From Proteobacteria bacterium ST_bin14 (GTDB taxonomy: Bacteria > Pseudomonadota > Alphaproteobacteria > Sphingomonadales > Sphingomonadaceae), in contig MSXR01000009.1 of the NCBI GenBank assembly GCA_002083655.1, forward strand, positions 1 through 33,158: a stretch of 33,158 bases of DNA. Reading direction: 5' to 3'. Below, piece after piece: positions 8,508-17,018 of this stretch (position 1 is the stretch's first letter; each line of letters begins with the position of its first letter). The notes beneath the pieces are model-generated. The model was given only the letters and a program-made list of their open reading frames with translations, was not told the DNA's origin and did not search any database. Both the position numbers and the translations under genes were made by a program.

Positions 8508-9178
8508 GCGCCGCCGCCAGCGGCTTGTGACGCGGTAAACACCGCTAATTGGGCGGCAAAGGCGCGCTGATAGGCCGACCGGGCCTCGCCCCGCGCGACA
8601 TAAGCGCCAAGCGTCGGAAAGTCCTCGAACGGCGCGGCGCGCCGCACCCGCAGCAGCACCGTTACCATTATCAGGTCAGCCGCGCTGAAGTCACCATCAA
8701 GCCAGTCGCGCGCCGCGAGATGCTCGGCCAGCTCGCCGAGCCGCTTGCATAGCTGTGCATCGATCATTTCGAGCCGTTCGTGAAACCAGCTCCTGTCACG
8801 CTCCAGCATCGTCGCCATCGATCGCTCTACGATTGGCGGCTCAACCGTGGTGAGCGCGGCGAACATCCACGCAATCGCACGCGCCCGGCCATCGGCATCA
8901 TCGGGCAGCAAACCGGGGTGCTGCTCGGCGATATGCAGCACGATCGCGCCTGATTCGAACAGGGCCAGACTGCCCGACTGATAGGTCGGAATCTGCCCAA
9001 ACGGATTCAGCGCCCGATGCGCCGACGCCTTCAACGCCTCGAACGACACCAACCGCACGTCATAGGGCTGGCCCACCTCCTCAAGCGCCCAGCGGACGCG
9101 CATGTCGCGGGCCAGCCCCTGACCGCGATCGGGCGAGCTTGCAAAGGCCGTGATGGTCGGGATCATCCCGCCCCCCAT
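8498..9178 (-). CDS. Glutathione S-transferase family protein
   Basis: A 226-residue cytosolic GST-like protein. The N-terminal thioredoxin-like half includes RVRWALEEVGQPYDVRLV, the cis-proline region NPFGQIPTYQSG and the ALFESGAIVLHIAE glutathione-binding segment with its Glu-Ser pair. The C-terminal half is helical, with LEMIDAQL and DFSAADLIMVTVL. The substrate is unknown. The ATG at 9178 uses an AGGAT ribosome site made by the last codons of the upstream M20 gene, six bases away; an in-frame ATG at 9166 is an alternative. Its last two codons and stop come from the remnant of an M20 gene end, so its natural C-terminus may have been altered. Confidence 0.87.
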   Translation of the reverse strand: MGGGMIPTITAFASSPDRGQGLARDMRVRWALEEVGQPYDVRLVSFEALKASAHRALNPFGQIPTYQSGSLALFESGAIVLHIAEQHPGLLPDDADGRARAIAWMFAALTTVEPPIVERSMATMLERDRSWFHERLEMIDAQLCKRLGELAEHLAARDWLDGDFSAADLIMVTVLLRVRRAAPFEDFPTLGAYVARGEARSAYQRAFAAQLAVFTASQAAGGGAMA

Positions 9179-9184
9179 GATCGC

Positions 9185-10615
9185 TTATCCTGCATAAACC
9201 TTCACCAGATCGTACAGATAATCGCGGCCTGCATAGAGTGATTCCACCTTCAGCCGCTCATTCAACCCATGCGTGCCGTTACCATCGGGGTCGATGAAAA
9301 TGCCCGGCGCGCCGTACACCGGAATGCCGATTGCCTGCAGAAAAATACCGTCGGTCGCGCCGGTCGACATCAGCGGTAACAGCGGCACACCGGGGAAATG
9401 CTTTGCCGCCAGCTTGCGCGCCGGATCCATAATCTTGGGGTCAAGCTTGGTGGGAATGGCGGTCGGACGGACGGGCACGTTGGCGGTTACCGTCACCGTT
9501 GGCCCGGCAAGTTCCTGCAGCTTTGCCCGGGTTTCCTCAACGCTCTCGCCCGGAAAAATCCGGCAATTGACGTTGGCAGAGGCACGCTGGGGCAGGGCGT
9601 TTTCGGCATGGCCCGCGTTCAGGATGGTCGCAACACAGGTGGTGCGCAGTGTTGAATGCATCGCCTTATCGCGGCTGATAAGCGCGTCAGCCTCGGCATC
9701 CAACGGATTGGCGAGCAACCGGGTGATCGCCGCCCCCATTGCCCCGCCCGTCGCGGCGGCGCTGGCGGTGAAAAACGCCCGCGTCGTATCCGTGAACTTC
9801 ACCGGAAATTCATAGCCCTGCACCGCCTTAATCGCATCGGCGAGCTCATAAATCGCGTTTTTGGGCACGGGCTGCGAGCTGTGGCCGCCGGGATTCGTGG
9901 CGAGGAACGTGTAATTCTGCGCGGCCTTTTCGCCTACCTGCATGGCCAGCAACTGGCGCTTGCCGGTGGCGTCATACCGGCCACCGCCGCCCTCGTTCAG
10001 GGCGAATTCGGCGGCGATCAGGTCTGGCTTGTTCTGGGTCAGCCACTGCGCGCCGTTCCACGCAAAGGTGGTTTCCTCCCCACAGGTCAGCGCCAACTTG
10101 ATCGTGCGCTTGGGCGTATAGCCTTCTTTCTTGAAGCGGATCATGCTGTCTGCCCACACGGCCGCCTGCGCCTTGTCGTCCATCGTGCCGCGCGCGTAAT
10201 AATAGCCGCCTTCTTCGATCAGCGTGAAGGGATCGCGCACCCAATCCTCATGCTTGGCCTCCACCACGTCGAGATGGGCAAGCAGCAGCATCGGCTTCAT
10301 CTTTTTGTCGCTGCCCGGCAGGATGACGACCATGCCGCCTTCACGGGGGTGATCGGGCACGCTGAACATCGTGATATCGGCATCACGATACCCCGCCGCC
10401 TTCATCCGCGCGCCAATTTGTTCAGCGGCCTTGGTGCAACTGCCAACAGATAGCGTGGTGTTGGTTTCCACCAGTTCCTTGTACAGCCCGAAAAACGCCT
10501 GCTGATCAGGCCGTGATTGCGCCTGGGCGATCGCGGGCACAGCAATTGCGGCAATCGCGACCCCGCCTGCCAGTACAGTCTTGGCCCGTTTCATTCCCAC
10601 TATCATTCCGCGCAT
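9185..10615 (-). CDS. Secreted M20 family metallopeptidase
   Basis: A zinc peptidase of about 476 residues with an N-terminal signal peptide (AKTVLAGGVAIAAIA, likely cut after AQA), so it acts in the periplasm or outside the cell. Metal and catalytic residues of the M20 family are visible: LLAHLDVVE (H114, D116), ARGTMDDKAQ (D146), TCGEET (E180, E181), a PLMSTGATDG block, and the C-terminal GTHGLNER histidine. The specific peptide substrate is unknown. The reading frame extends to 10870, but that part overlaps the aspartic protease gene and is cysteine-rich, so I start at 10615; ATGs at 10606 and 10594 also fit. It lies in a minus-strand run with the protease upstream and GST downstream. Confidence 0.88.
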   Translation of the reverse strand: MRGMIVGMKRAKTVLAGGVAIAAIAVPAIAQAQSRPDQQAFFGLYKELVETNTTLSVGSCTKAAEQIGARMKAAGYRDADITMFSVPDHPREGGMVVILPGSDKKMKPMLLLAHLDVVEAKHEDWVRDPFTLIEEGGYYYARGTMDDKAQAAVWADSMIRFKKEGYTPKRTIKLALTCGEETTFAWNGAQWLTQNKPDLIAAEFALNEGGGGRYDATGKRQLLAMQVGEKAAQNYTFLATNPGGHSSQPVPKNAIYELADAIKAVQGYEFPVKFTDTTRAFFTASAAATGGAMGAAITRLLANPLDAEADALISRDKAMHSTLRTTCVATILNAGHAENALPQRASANVNCRIFPGESVEETRAKLQELAGPTVTVTANVPVRPTAIPTKLDPKIMDPARKLAAKHFPGVPLLPLMSTGATDGIFLQAIGIPVYGAPGIFIDPDGNGTHGLNERLKVESLYAGRDYLYDLVKVYAG

Positions 10616-10685
10616 CGCCTGACCCACCCTGTTTGGTTTCCTGACACGAAGTAGATCGGTTTTGCCGCCAATTGGCAACAGCCGA

Positions 10686-11678
10686 TCAGCGCGGGCGGCG
10701 GGGCAGCGACAGGCGCACCTCGCGATTGGCGAAATCGATATCGACGCGGCGGAACTGGCGCAGCGCATCCATGCCCAGCAACAGCGCAGGGCGGTTGCGC
10801 AGCCCGAATGCGGCAAAGGGCGCGGCATCGCGAAACGCCACGGGCAGCGTTTGAAACACCGCACCGCCAACCGTCAGGCCCTTCACCACGGCATATTCTG
10901 CCTCCAATTGGGCCCCTGTCACGCTGGTAAGCGTGATCTTGCCCGCCACCTCGCGATTGGTGCCCAGCAAATCGCGCATCGCCATGTTGCCAAGCGAAAT
11001 GGCGGTGCCCGTATCCAGAATCACGCGAATGCGCCGCCCGCGAAAATAGGCTTCGGTCACCACCAATTGGCGAAACTGGCTGCGCGCGCGAATGACGATT
11101 TCATCCGGGCTGTCGCCAAAATCGGCGGGTCGCTTGGCGGCGGGGAGCAGCTGCATCTGCTCCGTTTCAAAATCAATGCGCACCGCATGGCCGGCCAGCA
11201 AATCCAGCCCGAGCAGCCCTGGCGCACCCAGATCATACCCCCGAAATATCGGCGCCTCGATTCGCGCAGCGGATACCTTGCCCACGGTCAGCGAGGGGAT
11301 AACGGCAGTGGCAACCCCCGCCGCCCCGGTAATCGTGGTGACGCGAACCACTTTACCCTTGGCCAGCTTCAGCAACGTCGCCAGTTCGTTTGAGATCACG
11401 GATCGCTCGGCCCCGGTATCGATCGTGAAGGGATAGGGGCCGCCCTCCCCTGATCCGGTGCCACCCGCGCCGCCGATCGACACCGGCACGGTCATCCGCC
11501 CGGGGATATCGTTGCCCAGCGCGATCACACTTTCGGTGGTCGGCGGCGGCGGTGGCCCCGGTGCAGGTGCCGATGCGGGCCCCGGTGCTGGCGACGCCTG
11601 TTGCGCCGATGCCGGGCCAGCCAGCGCGGCCGTCATCAACATCAGGGCCATCAACATCAGGGCAATTCCACCGCGCAT
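10686..11678 (-). CDS. Exported aspartic protease with two retropepsin-like domains
   Basis: A 330-residue protein with a signal peptide (MRGGIALMLMALMLMTAALA, likely cut after ASA), a proline/alanine-rich linker to about residue 47, and two copies of the aspartic protease core: FTIDTGAERSVIS (Asp87) and VILDTGTAISLGN (Asp222). Each copy is followed by a hydrophobic GLDLL or GMDAL block. The two DTG motifs suggest a single-chain pair resembling a retropepsin dimer. The signal sequence carries a 15-base direct duplication (the ALMLM repeat). It sits 40 bases downstream of the lhr gene and upstream of the M20 peptidase. The target is unknown. Confidence 0.85.
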   Translation of the reverse strand: MRGGIALMLMALMLMTAALAGPASAQQASPAPGPASAPAPGPPPPPTTESVIALGNDIPGRMTVPVSIGGAGGTGSGEGGPYPFTIDTGAERSVISNELATLLKLAKGKVVRVTTITGAAGVATAVIPSLTVGKVSAARIEAPIFRGYDLGAPGLLGLDLLAGHAVRIDFETEQMQLLPAAKRPADFGDSPDEIVIRARSQFRQLVVTEAYFRGRRIRVILDTGTAISLGNMAMRDLLGTNREVAGKITLTSVTGAQLEAEYAVVKGLTVGGAVFQTLPVAFRDAAPFAAFGLRNRPALLLGMDALRQFRRVDIDFANREVRLSLPRRPR

Positions 11679-11718
11679 GCCGCCGGGAATATGCCCCGAT
11701 CAGGGTTTCGACAAGCGA

Positions 11719-14283
11719 TCAATCAAGCCGCATCGCTTCTGTCGCCAGCGCCTCAGCCTCGATCAGCAACGCATCATCCGCCAGCCCCTGCGGCACGCTT
11801 TCCCGCCCGATCATCACCAGCACCGGCACCGCCAATGGCGACACGCGCGCCAGCGGCACATGCAGCATCGTTCCCGCCGCGCGATCAAGCAGATCGGCCA
11901 GCCGCCCAACATCGGTCATCTTCGCCCGCGCATCGGCCCAGGCGGCCTTTAGCAACAGATGTTCGGGTTCATACCGGCGCAGCACATCGTAAATCAGGTC
12001 GGTGGAAAATGTCACCTGCCGCCCTGTCTTGCGCTTGCCCGGCTGCTGGCGCTCGACCAGCCCGCCAATCACCGCCACCTCGCGAAAAGCGCGCTTCAAC
12101 AGGTGCGATCCCTGCACCCAATCAACAAATTCATCCTCCAATATGTCAGCGGAAAACAGCGCGGCCGGGTCCGCCACCGGATCGAGCGAATAGCATGCCA
12201 GCGCATAATCATTCGCCACAAACCCCAGCGGCTTCAGCCCGACAGTCTCCATCCGCCGCGTCAGCAACATGCCGAGCGACTGGTGCGCGTTCCACCCCTC
12301 GAAACAATAGGCGACCATGTAATGCCGCCCCTCATGCGGGAAGGTCTCGACCAGCAATTGCCCCGGCTGCGGCATGATCGATCGTTTCGCCTGAATATCC
12401 AGCCATTCGCGCACATCGGGCGGAAAGCGGTGCCAGCCGCTGGGATCGGCCAGAAAACCACGCACCCGGTTCGCCAGATTGGTGGTCAGCGGCATCCGCG
12501 CGCCGCCATAGCTGGGGATGCGCGCGGGCCGGGCGGTGGCGCGCACGATCAGGTCTTCGGTGTCGATTTTCTCAACTTCCAGGCTCATGCCGGCAAAGAA
12601 GAACGTGTCGCCGTGGCTCAGCGTTGCCGCGAACCCTTCCTCCACGCGCCCCAATTGCCGCCCGTTTTTGAACCGCACCTTCAGCATCGTCGCCTCAACG
12701 ATGATGCCTGCATTCAGCCGGTGCTGGGCGATGAACTTAGGGTGGCTGACACGCCACATGCCTGTCCCAAATTCCTTGTGCTCCCGCGAAGGCGAGTGCT
12801 GGGTCGGATCGTCCCCCGGACGATCCTTGCACCTACGGGGTAGGTGCAACCCTGCACTCCCAGTCTGGACCCCCGCCTTCGCGGGGGTACAATCGCCAGT
12901 AGTCAAAGGGGGCGCCCCGTCCTCCCGCACCAGCCGCTTGAACTTGTCATAGGCTTTCAGCGCATAACCACCGTCACTGATAAACCCCAGCACACGGGCA
13001 AACTGATCATCGCTCAGCGCCGAATAGGGCAGCGCCGACCGCACCTCATCGCGCAGATCCTCCTCGCGGAACGGCGCGGCGCAGGCGCACGCCATGATAT
13101 GCTGGGCCAGCACATCCAGCCCGCCTGCGCGAAAATCATCGGCGTCCAGCTCCCGGTCCGCCACCGCATCCAGCGCCGCGCGCGCCTCCAGATATTCAAA
13201 CCGGTTGCCCGGCACGACGATGGCTTCGCTTGGTTCATCAAGCCGGTGGTTGGCGCGGCCAATCCGCTGCAGCAGCCGCGACGCGCCCTTGGGCGCGCCC
13301 ATCTGGATCACGCAATCCACGTCGCCCCAGTCAATCCCCATGTCCAGGCTGGCGGTGCACACCAGCCCCCGCAATTTGCCATCGGCCATCGCGGCTTCCA
13401 CCTTGCGCCGCGCCTCCAGCGCCAGCGATCCGTGGTGGATGCCGATCGGCAATTGCAGATCATTCGCCTTCCACAAATCCTGAAAGATCAGCTCGGCCAG
13501 CGCGCGCGTGTTGCAGAAAACCAGCGTGGTCCGGTGCGTTTCAATCTCCGCAATTACCTGTTCGGCGGCATAGCGCCCCGAATGGCCCGACCAGGGCACG
13601 CGCCCCTGCGGCAACAGGATGGAGATTTCGGGGTCGGCCCCCGGCTCGCCCTGCACCGCCGTTACCCTGTCGATATCGCCATCGGGGGCCAGCCAGGCGC
13701 GATAGCCATCCGGGTCCGCCACCGTGGCTGATAGTGCCACCCGCCGCATCCCCGGCGATATCGCCTGCAACCGCGCCATGCACAGGCTCAGCAAGTCACC
13801 GCGCTTCTGCGTGGCAAAGGCGTGCACCTCATCAATCACGATCGTCTTCAGATTGGCGAACATCAGGAAACTGTCAGGATAGCTGATCAGCAGCGACAGT
13901 GATTCGGGTGTGGTGAGCAGGATCTGCGGCGGCTTGATCCGCTGGCGCAGCTTGCGGTCGCTCGGGGTATCGCCGGTCCGCGTTTCGACCCGAATGTCGA
14001 GACCCATCTCCTCGATGGGCGTGATCAGGTTGCGCTGCACATCCACCGCCAGCGCCTTTAGTGGCGAGACGTACAGCGTGTGCAGCCCTTCGGTCGGGGC
14101 TTCAATCAGCTCGACCAGGGTCGGCAGGAACCCCGCCAGCGTCTTCCCCGCCCCGGTCGGCGCGACGAGCAGCGCGTGGCGGCCAGCCCGGCCCGCTGCC
14201 AGCATATCCATCTGGTGCTGGCGGGGGTGCCAGCCCTTGGCGGCGAACCAGTTGGCAAGAATGGGGGGCAACGCCAGCGTCAT
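11719..14283 (-). CDS. lhr: Ligase-associated DEXH-box DNA helicase (Lhr-core)
   Basis: An 854-residue superfamily 2 helicase. Walker A is APTGAGKT (41-48), the DEXH box is DEVH (151-154), SATV follows, and helicase motifs continue through TLVFCNTRALAE and QRIGRANHR. Winged-helix and Lhr-specific regions form the rest. Family members translocate 3' to 5' on single-stranded DNA, and this subgroup belongs to the PdeM-exonuclease-ligase repair cassette. About residues 455-506 are foreign to the family: a palindromic element is inserted in frame between FKRLVREDG and MWRVSHP. It appears to be the first gene of a run with the aspartic protease, M20 peptidase and GST. Confidence 0.93.
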   Translation of the reverse strand: MTLALPPILANWFAAKGWHPRQHQMDMLAAGRAGRHALLVAPTGAGKTLAGFLPTLVELIEAPTEGLHTLYVSPLKALAVDVQRNLITPIEEMGLDIRVETRTGDTPSDRKLRQRIKPPQILLTTPESLSLLISYPDSFLMFANLKTIVIDEVHAFATQKRGDLLSLCMARLQAISPGMRRVALSATVADPDGYRAWLAPDGDIDRVTAVQGEPGADPEISILLPQGRVPWSGHSGRYAAEQVIAEIETHRTTLVFCNTRALAELIFQDLWKANDLQLPIGIHHGSLALEARRKVEAAMADGKLRGLVCTASLDMGIDWGDVDCVIQMGAPKGASRLLQRIGRANHRLDEPSEAIVVPGNRFEYLEARAALDAVADRELDADDFRAGGLDVLAQHIMACACAAPFREEDLRDEVRSALPYSALSDDQFARVLGFISDGGYALKAYDKFKRLVREDGAPPLTTGDCTPAKAGVQTGSAGLHLPRRCKDRPGDDPTQHSPSREHKEFGTGMWRVSHPKFIAQHRLNAGIIVEATMLKVRFKNGRQLGRVEEGFAATLSHGDTFFFAGMSLEVEKIDTEDLIVRATARPARIPSYGGARMPLTTNLANRVRGFLADPSGWHRFPPDVREWLDIQAKRSIMPQPGQLLVETFPHEGRHYMVAYCFEGWNAHQSLGMLLTRRMETVGLKPLGFVANDYALACYSLDPVADPAALFSADILEDEFVDWVQGSHLLKRAFREVAVIGGLVERQQPGKRKTGRQVTFSTDLIYDVLRRYEPEHLLLKAAWADARAKMTDVGRLADLLDRAAGTMLHVPLARVSPLAVPVLVMIGRESVPQGLADDALLIEAEALATEAMRLD
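12770..12891 (-). repeat. Palindromic element inserted in frame in the helicase gene
   Basis: Four nested or adjacent palindromes fill this stretch. GGATCGTC pairs with GACGATCC (12806-12826, loop CCCCG). A 10-bp stem at 12827-12849 has loop GGG. CCCCCGC and GCGGGGG flank CTTC at 12870-12887. CCCGCGAAGGCG (12783-12794) is the inverse of 12874-12885. It adds roughly 40-50 residues (CTPAKAGVQ and following) without shifting the frame. Its edges are approximate. Confidence 0.8.
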
Positions 14284-14350
14284 CCGGCTTGTATAGGCGT
14301 GTCGCGGCGGCGTACCACTGGCGGCGAGATTTCGAGGGGATCATGCGACA

Positions 14351-14767
14351 ATGACCGGACGTTTTCTGATCCGCACGATCGGCCTGGCGCTGCTCGCACT
14401 GGCGCTCGGCGTGGTGCTCGTCATCATCTGGGTGACAATCTATTCCGAGATGATCGATCCAGGCCGGGGTGATAGTTTTTATCAGGCCTATGCCATGCGA
14501 ATCGCGCCGATGATCGGCATCGCCAGCGGCATGCCGCTGCTGTTCGCTGGCGGCTGGCTGGCGGCACGACGGCGCGGGGCATTGCCGGGCTGGCAGGCGG
14601 GCGCTGCGGTGGGCATCGCCTATGCCGTGATCGATTTGCCATTGATCGCAGCGCTGGCGGGAGGCGCCATTCCTTGGGGCTATGTCGCTTTATCCTATTC
14701 GACCAAGATCGCCGCCGCGGCAGCGGGCGGAAGAGCATCCGCGCCATTGGCTAAGGCGAACGATTGA
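14351..14767 (+). CDS. Small integral membrane protein, unknown function
   Basis: A 138-residue protein with four likely membrane segments: about residues 7-28 (IGLALLALALGVVLVIIWVT), 48-70 (IAPMIGIASGMPLLFAGGW), 80-103 and 106-125. Segment pairs are joined by a short arginine-rich loop (AARRRG), which would be cytoplasmic. I recognise no named family. It is transcribed divergently from the helicase gene, 67 bases away, after a GAGGGG box. Its stop codon overlaps the likely -35 box of the toxin-antitoxin promoter. Confidence 0.7.
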   Translation: MTGRFLIRTIGLALLALALGVVLVIIWVTIYSEMIDPGRGDSFYQAYAMRIAPMIGIASGMPLLFAGGWLAARRRGALPGWQAGAAVGIAYAVIDLPLIAALAGGAIPWGYVALSYSTKIAAAAAGGRASAPLAKAND

Positions 14768-14800
14768 CCAGCGTTGCATCTTTGTATCGAATTTGATACA
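14764..14800 (+). promoter_or_regulatory. Likely promoter and operator of the toxin-antitoxin pair
   Basis: TTGACC (14764-14769), a 17-base spacer and TCGAAT (14787-14792) resemble a sigma-70 promoter. A perfect inverted repeat, TGTATC-N6-GATACA (14783-14800), covers the -10 box, as expected for repression by the DNA-binding antitoxin. The translation start lies ten bases beyond it. Confidence 0.5.
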
Positions 14801-14809
14801 CAGCCATAA

Positions 14810-15127
14810 GTGAAACAAATTTCGTTTCTGGGAGATAGCCTTTCACGGCTTCGCGATTTTCCGGATGACGCGCGCTCGACGGCCGGGCACCAACTCAGCG
14901 AGATCCAGAACGGTCGTGATCCGGACGACTGGAAGCCAATGAAGAGTATCGGTCCAGGGGTGCGCGAAATCAGGATCAGGGAGAAATCCGGGGCGTTCCG
15001 GGTGATCTATCTGGCGACGTTGCCGGACGACGTACTTGTCCTTCACGCTTTCCAAAAGAAAACCCAGGAGACAGCGCAGAAGGATATTGATTTGGCGACG
15101 AACCGATTACGCGCATGGAAAGGATAA
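14810..15127 (+). CDS. RelE/HigB-like toxin (phage Gp49-like family)
   Basis: A 105-residue basic protein starting with GTG. It shows the order typical of RelE/HigB ribosome-dependent mRNA interferases of the Gp49-like group: FLGDSLSRLRDFP at the N-terminus, DWKPMKSIGPGVREIRIRE, AFRVIYLA, and VLVLHAFQKKTQETAQKDI near the C-terminus. The toxin-first order and the following small HTH gene match HigBA-type systems. A three-base gap separates it from the antitoxin gene, so the two are translated from one message. Expression is probably repressed through the inverted repeat upstream. Confidence 0.85.
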   Translation: MKQISFLGDSLSRLRDFPDDARSTAGHQLSEIQNGRDPDDWKPMKSIGPGVREIRIREKSGAFRVIYLATLPDDVLVLHAFQKKTQETAQKDIDLATNRLRAWKG

Positions 15128-15130
15128 GCA

Positions 15131-15412
15131 GTGGAGGTTGAAACCTTTGACAGCGTCTTTGACGCGCTGGCTGACACCCCCGCAGAGGCGGCGAATATGA
15201 AGGCGCGGTCGGAACTATTATCGGCGTTGAATAGCCAAATCCGGTCATGGAACCTGCCACAAGAAGCAGCGGCGGCGCGGCTTGGCATCACCAGGCCCCG
15301 GCTCAACGATTTGCTGCGCGGAAAGCTCGGCAAATTCTCGCTGGATGCACTGGTCAACCTCGCCACCGCCGCAGGGCTGGTGCTCGAAATAAGGGTTGCA
15401 GCCGCCGCCTGA
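15131..15412 (+). CDS. HigA-like antitoxin, XRE-type HTH
   Basis: A 93-residue protein starting with GTG after AAGGATAA. The N-terminal part (about 1-35) is acidic and helical. The C-terminal half carries a helix-turn-helix of the XRE/HigA type: NLPQEAAAARLGITRPRLND, then LLRGKLGKFSLDALVNLAT. It should bind and neutralise the preceding toxin and repress the shared promoter. It lies 73 bases before the exonuclease gene in the same direction, and read-through into that gene is possible. Confidence 0.87.
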   Translation: MEVETFDSVFDALADTPAEAANMKARSELLSALNSQIRSWNLPQEAAAARLGITRPRLNDLLRGKLGKFSLDALVNLATAAGLVLEIRVAAAA

Positions 15413-15485
15413 GTAATGTTCAGCGCGGCAATCTTTAAACAGGTCGTCACTTTCATAACTTTCCGGCGACCACCACCATGCCCAT

Positions 15486-16493
15486 ATGCCAGCCATGACC
15501 AAGCTTGGCGACTGGATCGAACCGCATCCGCACGGCATCTACATCCCCGCCGCCGATGCGTGGATTGATCCGTCACGCGCCATGCCGCGCGCGCTGATTA
15601 CCCACGGCCATGCCGATCATGCGCGCGGCGGGCACGGCGCGGTATGGGCGACGCCCGAAACGCTGGCGATCATGTCGGTGCGCTATGGCCCGCAATCGGG
15701 GACGGCGGTGGCGTACGGCACGCAGCTTCAGTTCGGCGATGTCGGCGTGCGGTTTGTGCCCGCCGGGCATGTGCTGGGATCGGCCCAGATCGTGCTGGAG
15801 CATCGCGGCGAGACGGTGATCGTATCGGGCGATTACAAACGCCGCGCCGACCCCACCTGCGCGCCGTTCGAACCCGTCACCTGCGATGTCTTCATTACCG
15901 AGGCGACTTTTGGCCTGCCCGTGTTCCGCCATCCCGATACGCCGGGCGAAATCGCCAAGCTGATCGCCGCGCTCCACGCCAACCCTGATCGGTGCGTGTT
16001 GGTGGGGGCCTATGCCCTGGGCAAGGCACAGCGCGTCATCCGCGAACTGCGCGATGCCGGGCATCACGACCCCATCTATATCCACGGCGCGATGCAGAAA
16101 CTGTGCGACCTGTATGTCGCCCACGGCGTCGACCTGGGCGATCTGCGCCCCGCGACGGTGGCGAACAAGGGCGATATGGCGGGGCGCATCATCATTGCGC
16201 CCCCTTCCGCGCTACAAGATCGCTGGTCGCGCCGCCTGCCCGATCCGATCACCGCGATGGCCAGCGGCTGGATGCGGGTGCGCCAGCGCGCGGTGCAGCG
16301 CGGGGTGGAATTGCCGCTGATCCTGTCTGATCACGCCGACTGGGACGAACTGACCCAAACGCTGACCGAGATTGCACCAAAGGAGGTATGGGTAACGCAT
16401 GGGCGCGAGGACGCACTGGTCCACTGGTGCATGACCCGCCAGATCAAGGCACGCGCGCTTGCCCTGAACGGTTATGAGGATGAGGATGATTAA
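15486..16493 (+). CDS. Ligase-associated DNA exonuclease, MBL/beta-CASP-like
   Basis: A 335-residue nuclease of the metallo-beta-lactamase superfamily. HGHADH (H40, H42, D44, H45) is the metal site, followed by GHVLGSAQI, SGDYKRRADPTC, EATFGLPVFRHP and the late LSDHADW histidine. These motifs mark the Mn-dependent exonuclease found beside ATP-dependent ligases in the Lhr-core repair cassette; characterised members trim DNA ends. Here its neighbours are the toxin-antitoxin pair and an unrelated minus-strand gene, while the ligase is about 7 kb away. An ATG nine bases further in is an equal start candidate. Confidence 0.92.
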   Translation: MPAMTKLGDWIEPHPHGIYIPAADAWIDPSRAMPRALITHGHADHARGGHGAVWATPETLAIMSVRYGPQSGTAVAYGTQLQFGDVGVRFVPAGHVLGSAQIVLEHRGETVIVSGDYKRRADPTCAPFEPVTCDVFITEATFGLPVFRHPDTPGEIAKLIAALHANPDRCVLVGAYALGKAQRVIRELRDAGHHDPIYIHGAMQKLCDLYVAHGVDLGDLRPATVANKGDMAGRIIIAPPSALQDRWSRRLPDPITAMASGWMRVRQRAVQRGVELPLILSDHADWDELTQTLTEIAPKEVWVTHGREDALVHWCMTRQIKARALALNGYEDEDD

Positions 16494-16511
16494 CCGCCGC
16501 TTTGGCGCAGA

Positions 16512-16913
16512 TCAGCCATTGGCCGAACGCGGCTCCACCTGTTCTTGCTCATCGAACAGCCAGGCCTCGGCCTCTTCCGCCGTCCGGAAATAGGCGACAT
16601 TGCGCGATGCTGCGGCGCGCTGCAGCTGCATGCGTGCCAGCGTTGATGCGTGGACGAACGCCAGCTTGCGCGAACGATGTGTGGGATTGGCAAGCAATGT
16701 CTGGAAAGACGTGACCATTTCCTGCGACTGGATGCTCATGTCGGTAACGTCGGTCAGCGTCATATGTGCGTTCGGCGCACATTGCAGGCGGGCATGCGCT
16801 TCGTTTCGCGCTTTGGTGAATTGGGCGATCGCCTCGGGTCCGAAAAAGCCGCCCATGCGGATCAACACCAGATCGCGCGGCACATCGACATCAATGACAA
16901 AAAACGGTTCCAT
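16512..16913 (-). CDS. Hypothetical protein, possible STAS/SpoIIAA-like fold
   Basis: A 133-residue soluble protein starting MEPFFVIDVDVPRDLVLIRM. The pattern, with an N-terminal beta strand pair, then FFGPEAIAQFTKARNEAHARL, a short TLTDVTDMS strand and a helix of alternating charge, recalls SpoIIAA/STAS-like proteins, but I cannot confirm this. The C-terminal part (AAASRNVAYFRTAEEAEAWL) fits the last helix of such a fold. The frame is open six residues further up, to 16931. The gene converges on the exonuclease gene with an 18-base gap. Confidence 0.65.
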   Translation of the reverse strand: MEPFFVIDVDVPRDLVLIRMGGFFGPEAIAQFTKARNEAHARLQCAPNAHMTLTDVTDMSIQSQEMVTSFQTLLANPTHRSRKLAFVHASTLARMQLQRAAASRNVAYFRTAEEAEAWLFDEQEQVEPRSANG

Positions 16914-17018
16914 TTGCCCCAAATGCCGCAAATTTCTTGCCTTTCGGTAAAAAACCGGACCGTTATTGCAAAAAATCGCACCAAAACCGCGCCGTTTGCG
17001 GCAATTTCGGGCAGCGTT

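Noticed and set aside
10616..10870. Upstream extension of the M20 peptidase frame
   Set aside because: It overlaps the well-supported aspartic protease gene and has cysteine- and arginine-rich composition, and the signal peptide begins downstream.
16940..17018. Terminator behind the ABM-domain gene
   Set aside because: There is a T-rich stretch on the minus strand, but the only stem near it (GCCG/CGGC) is four pairs long.
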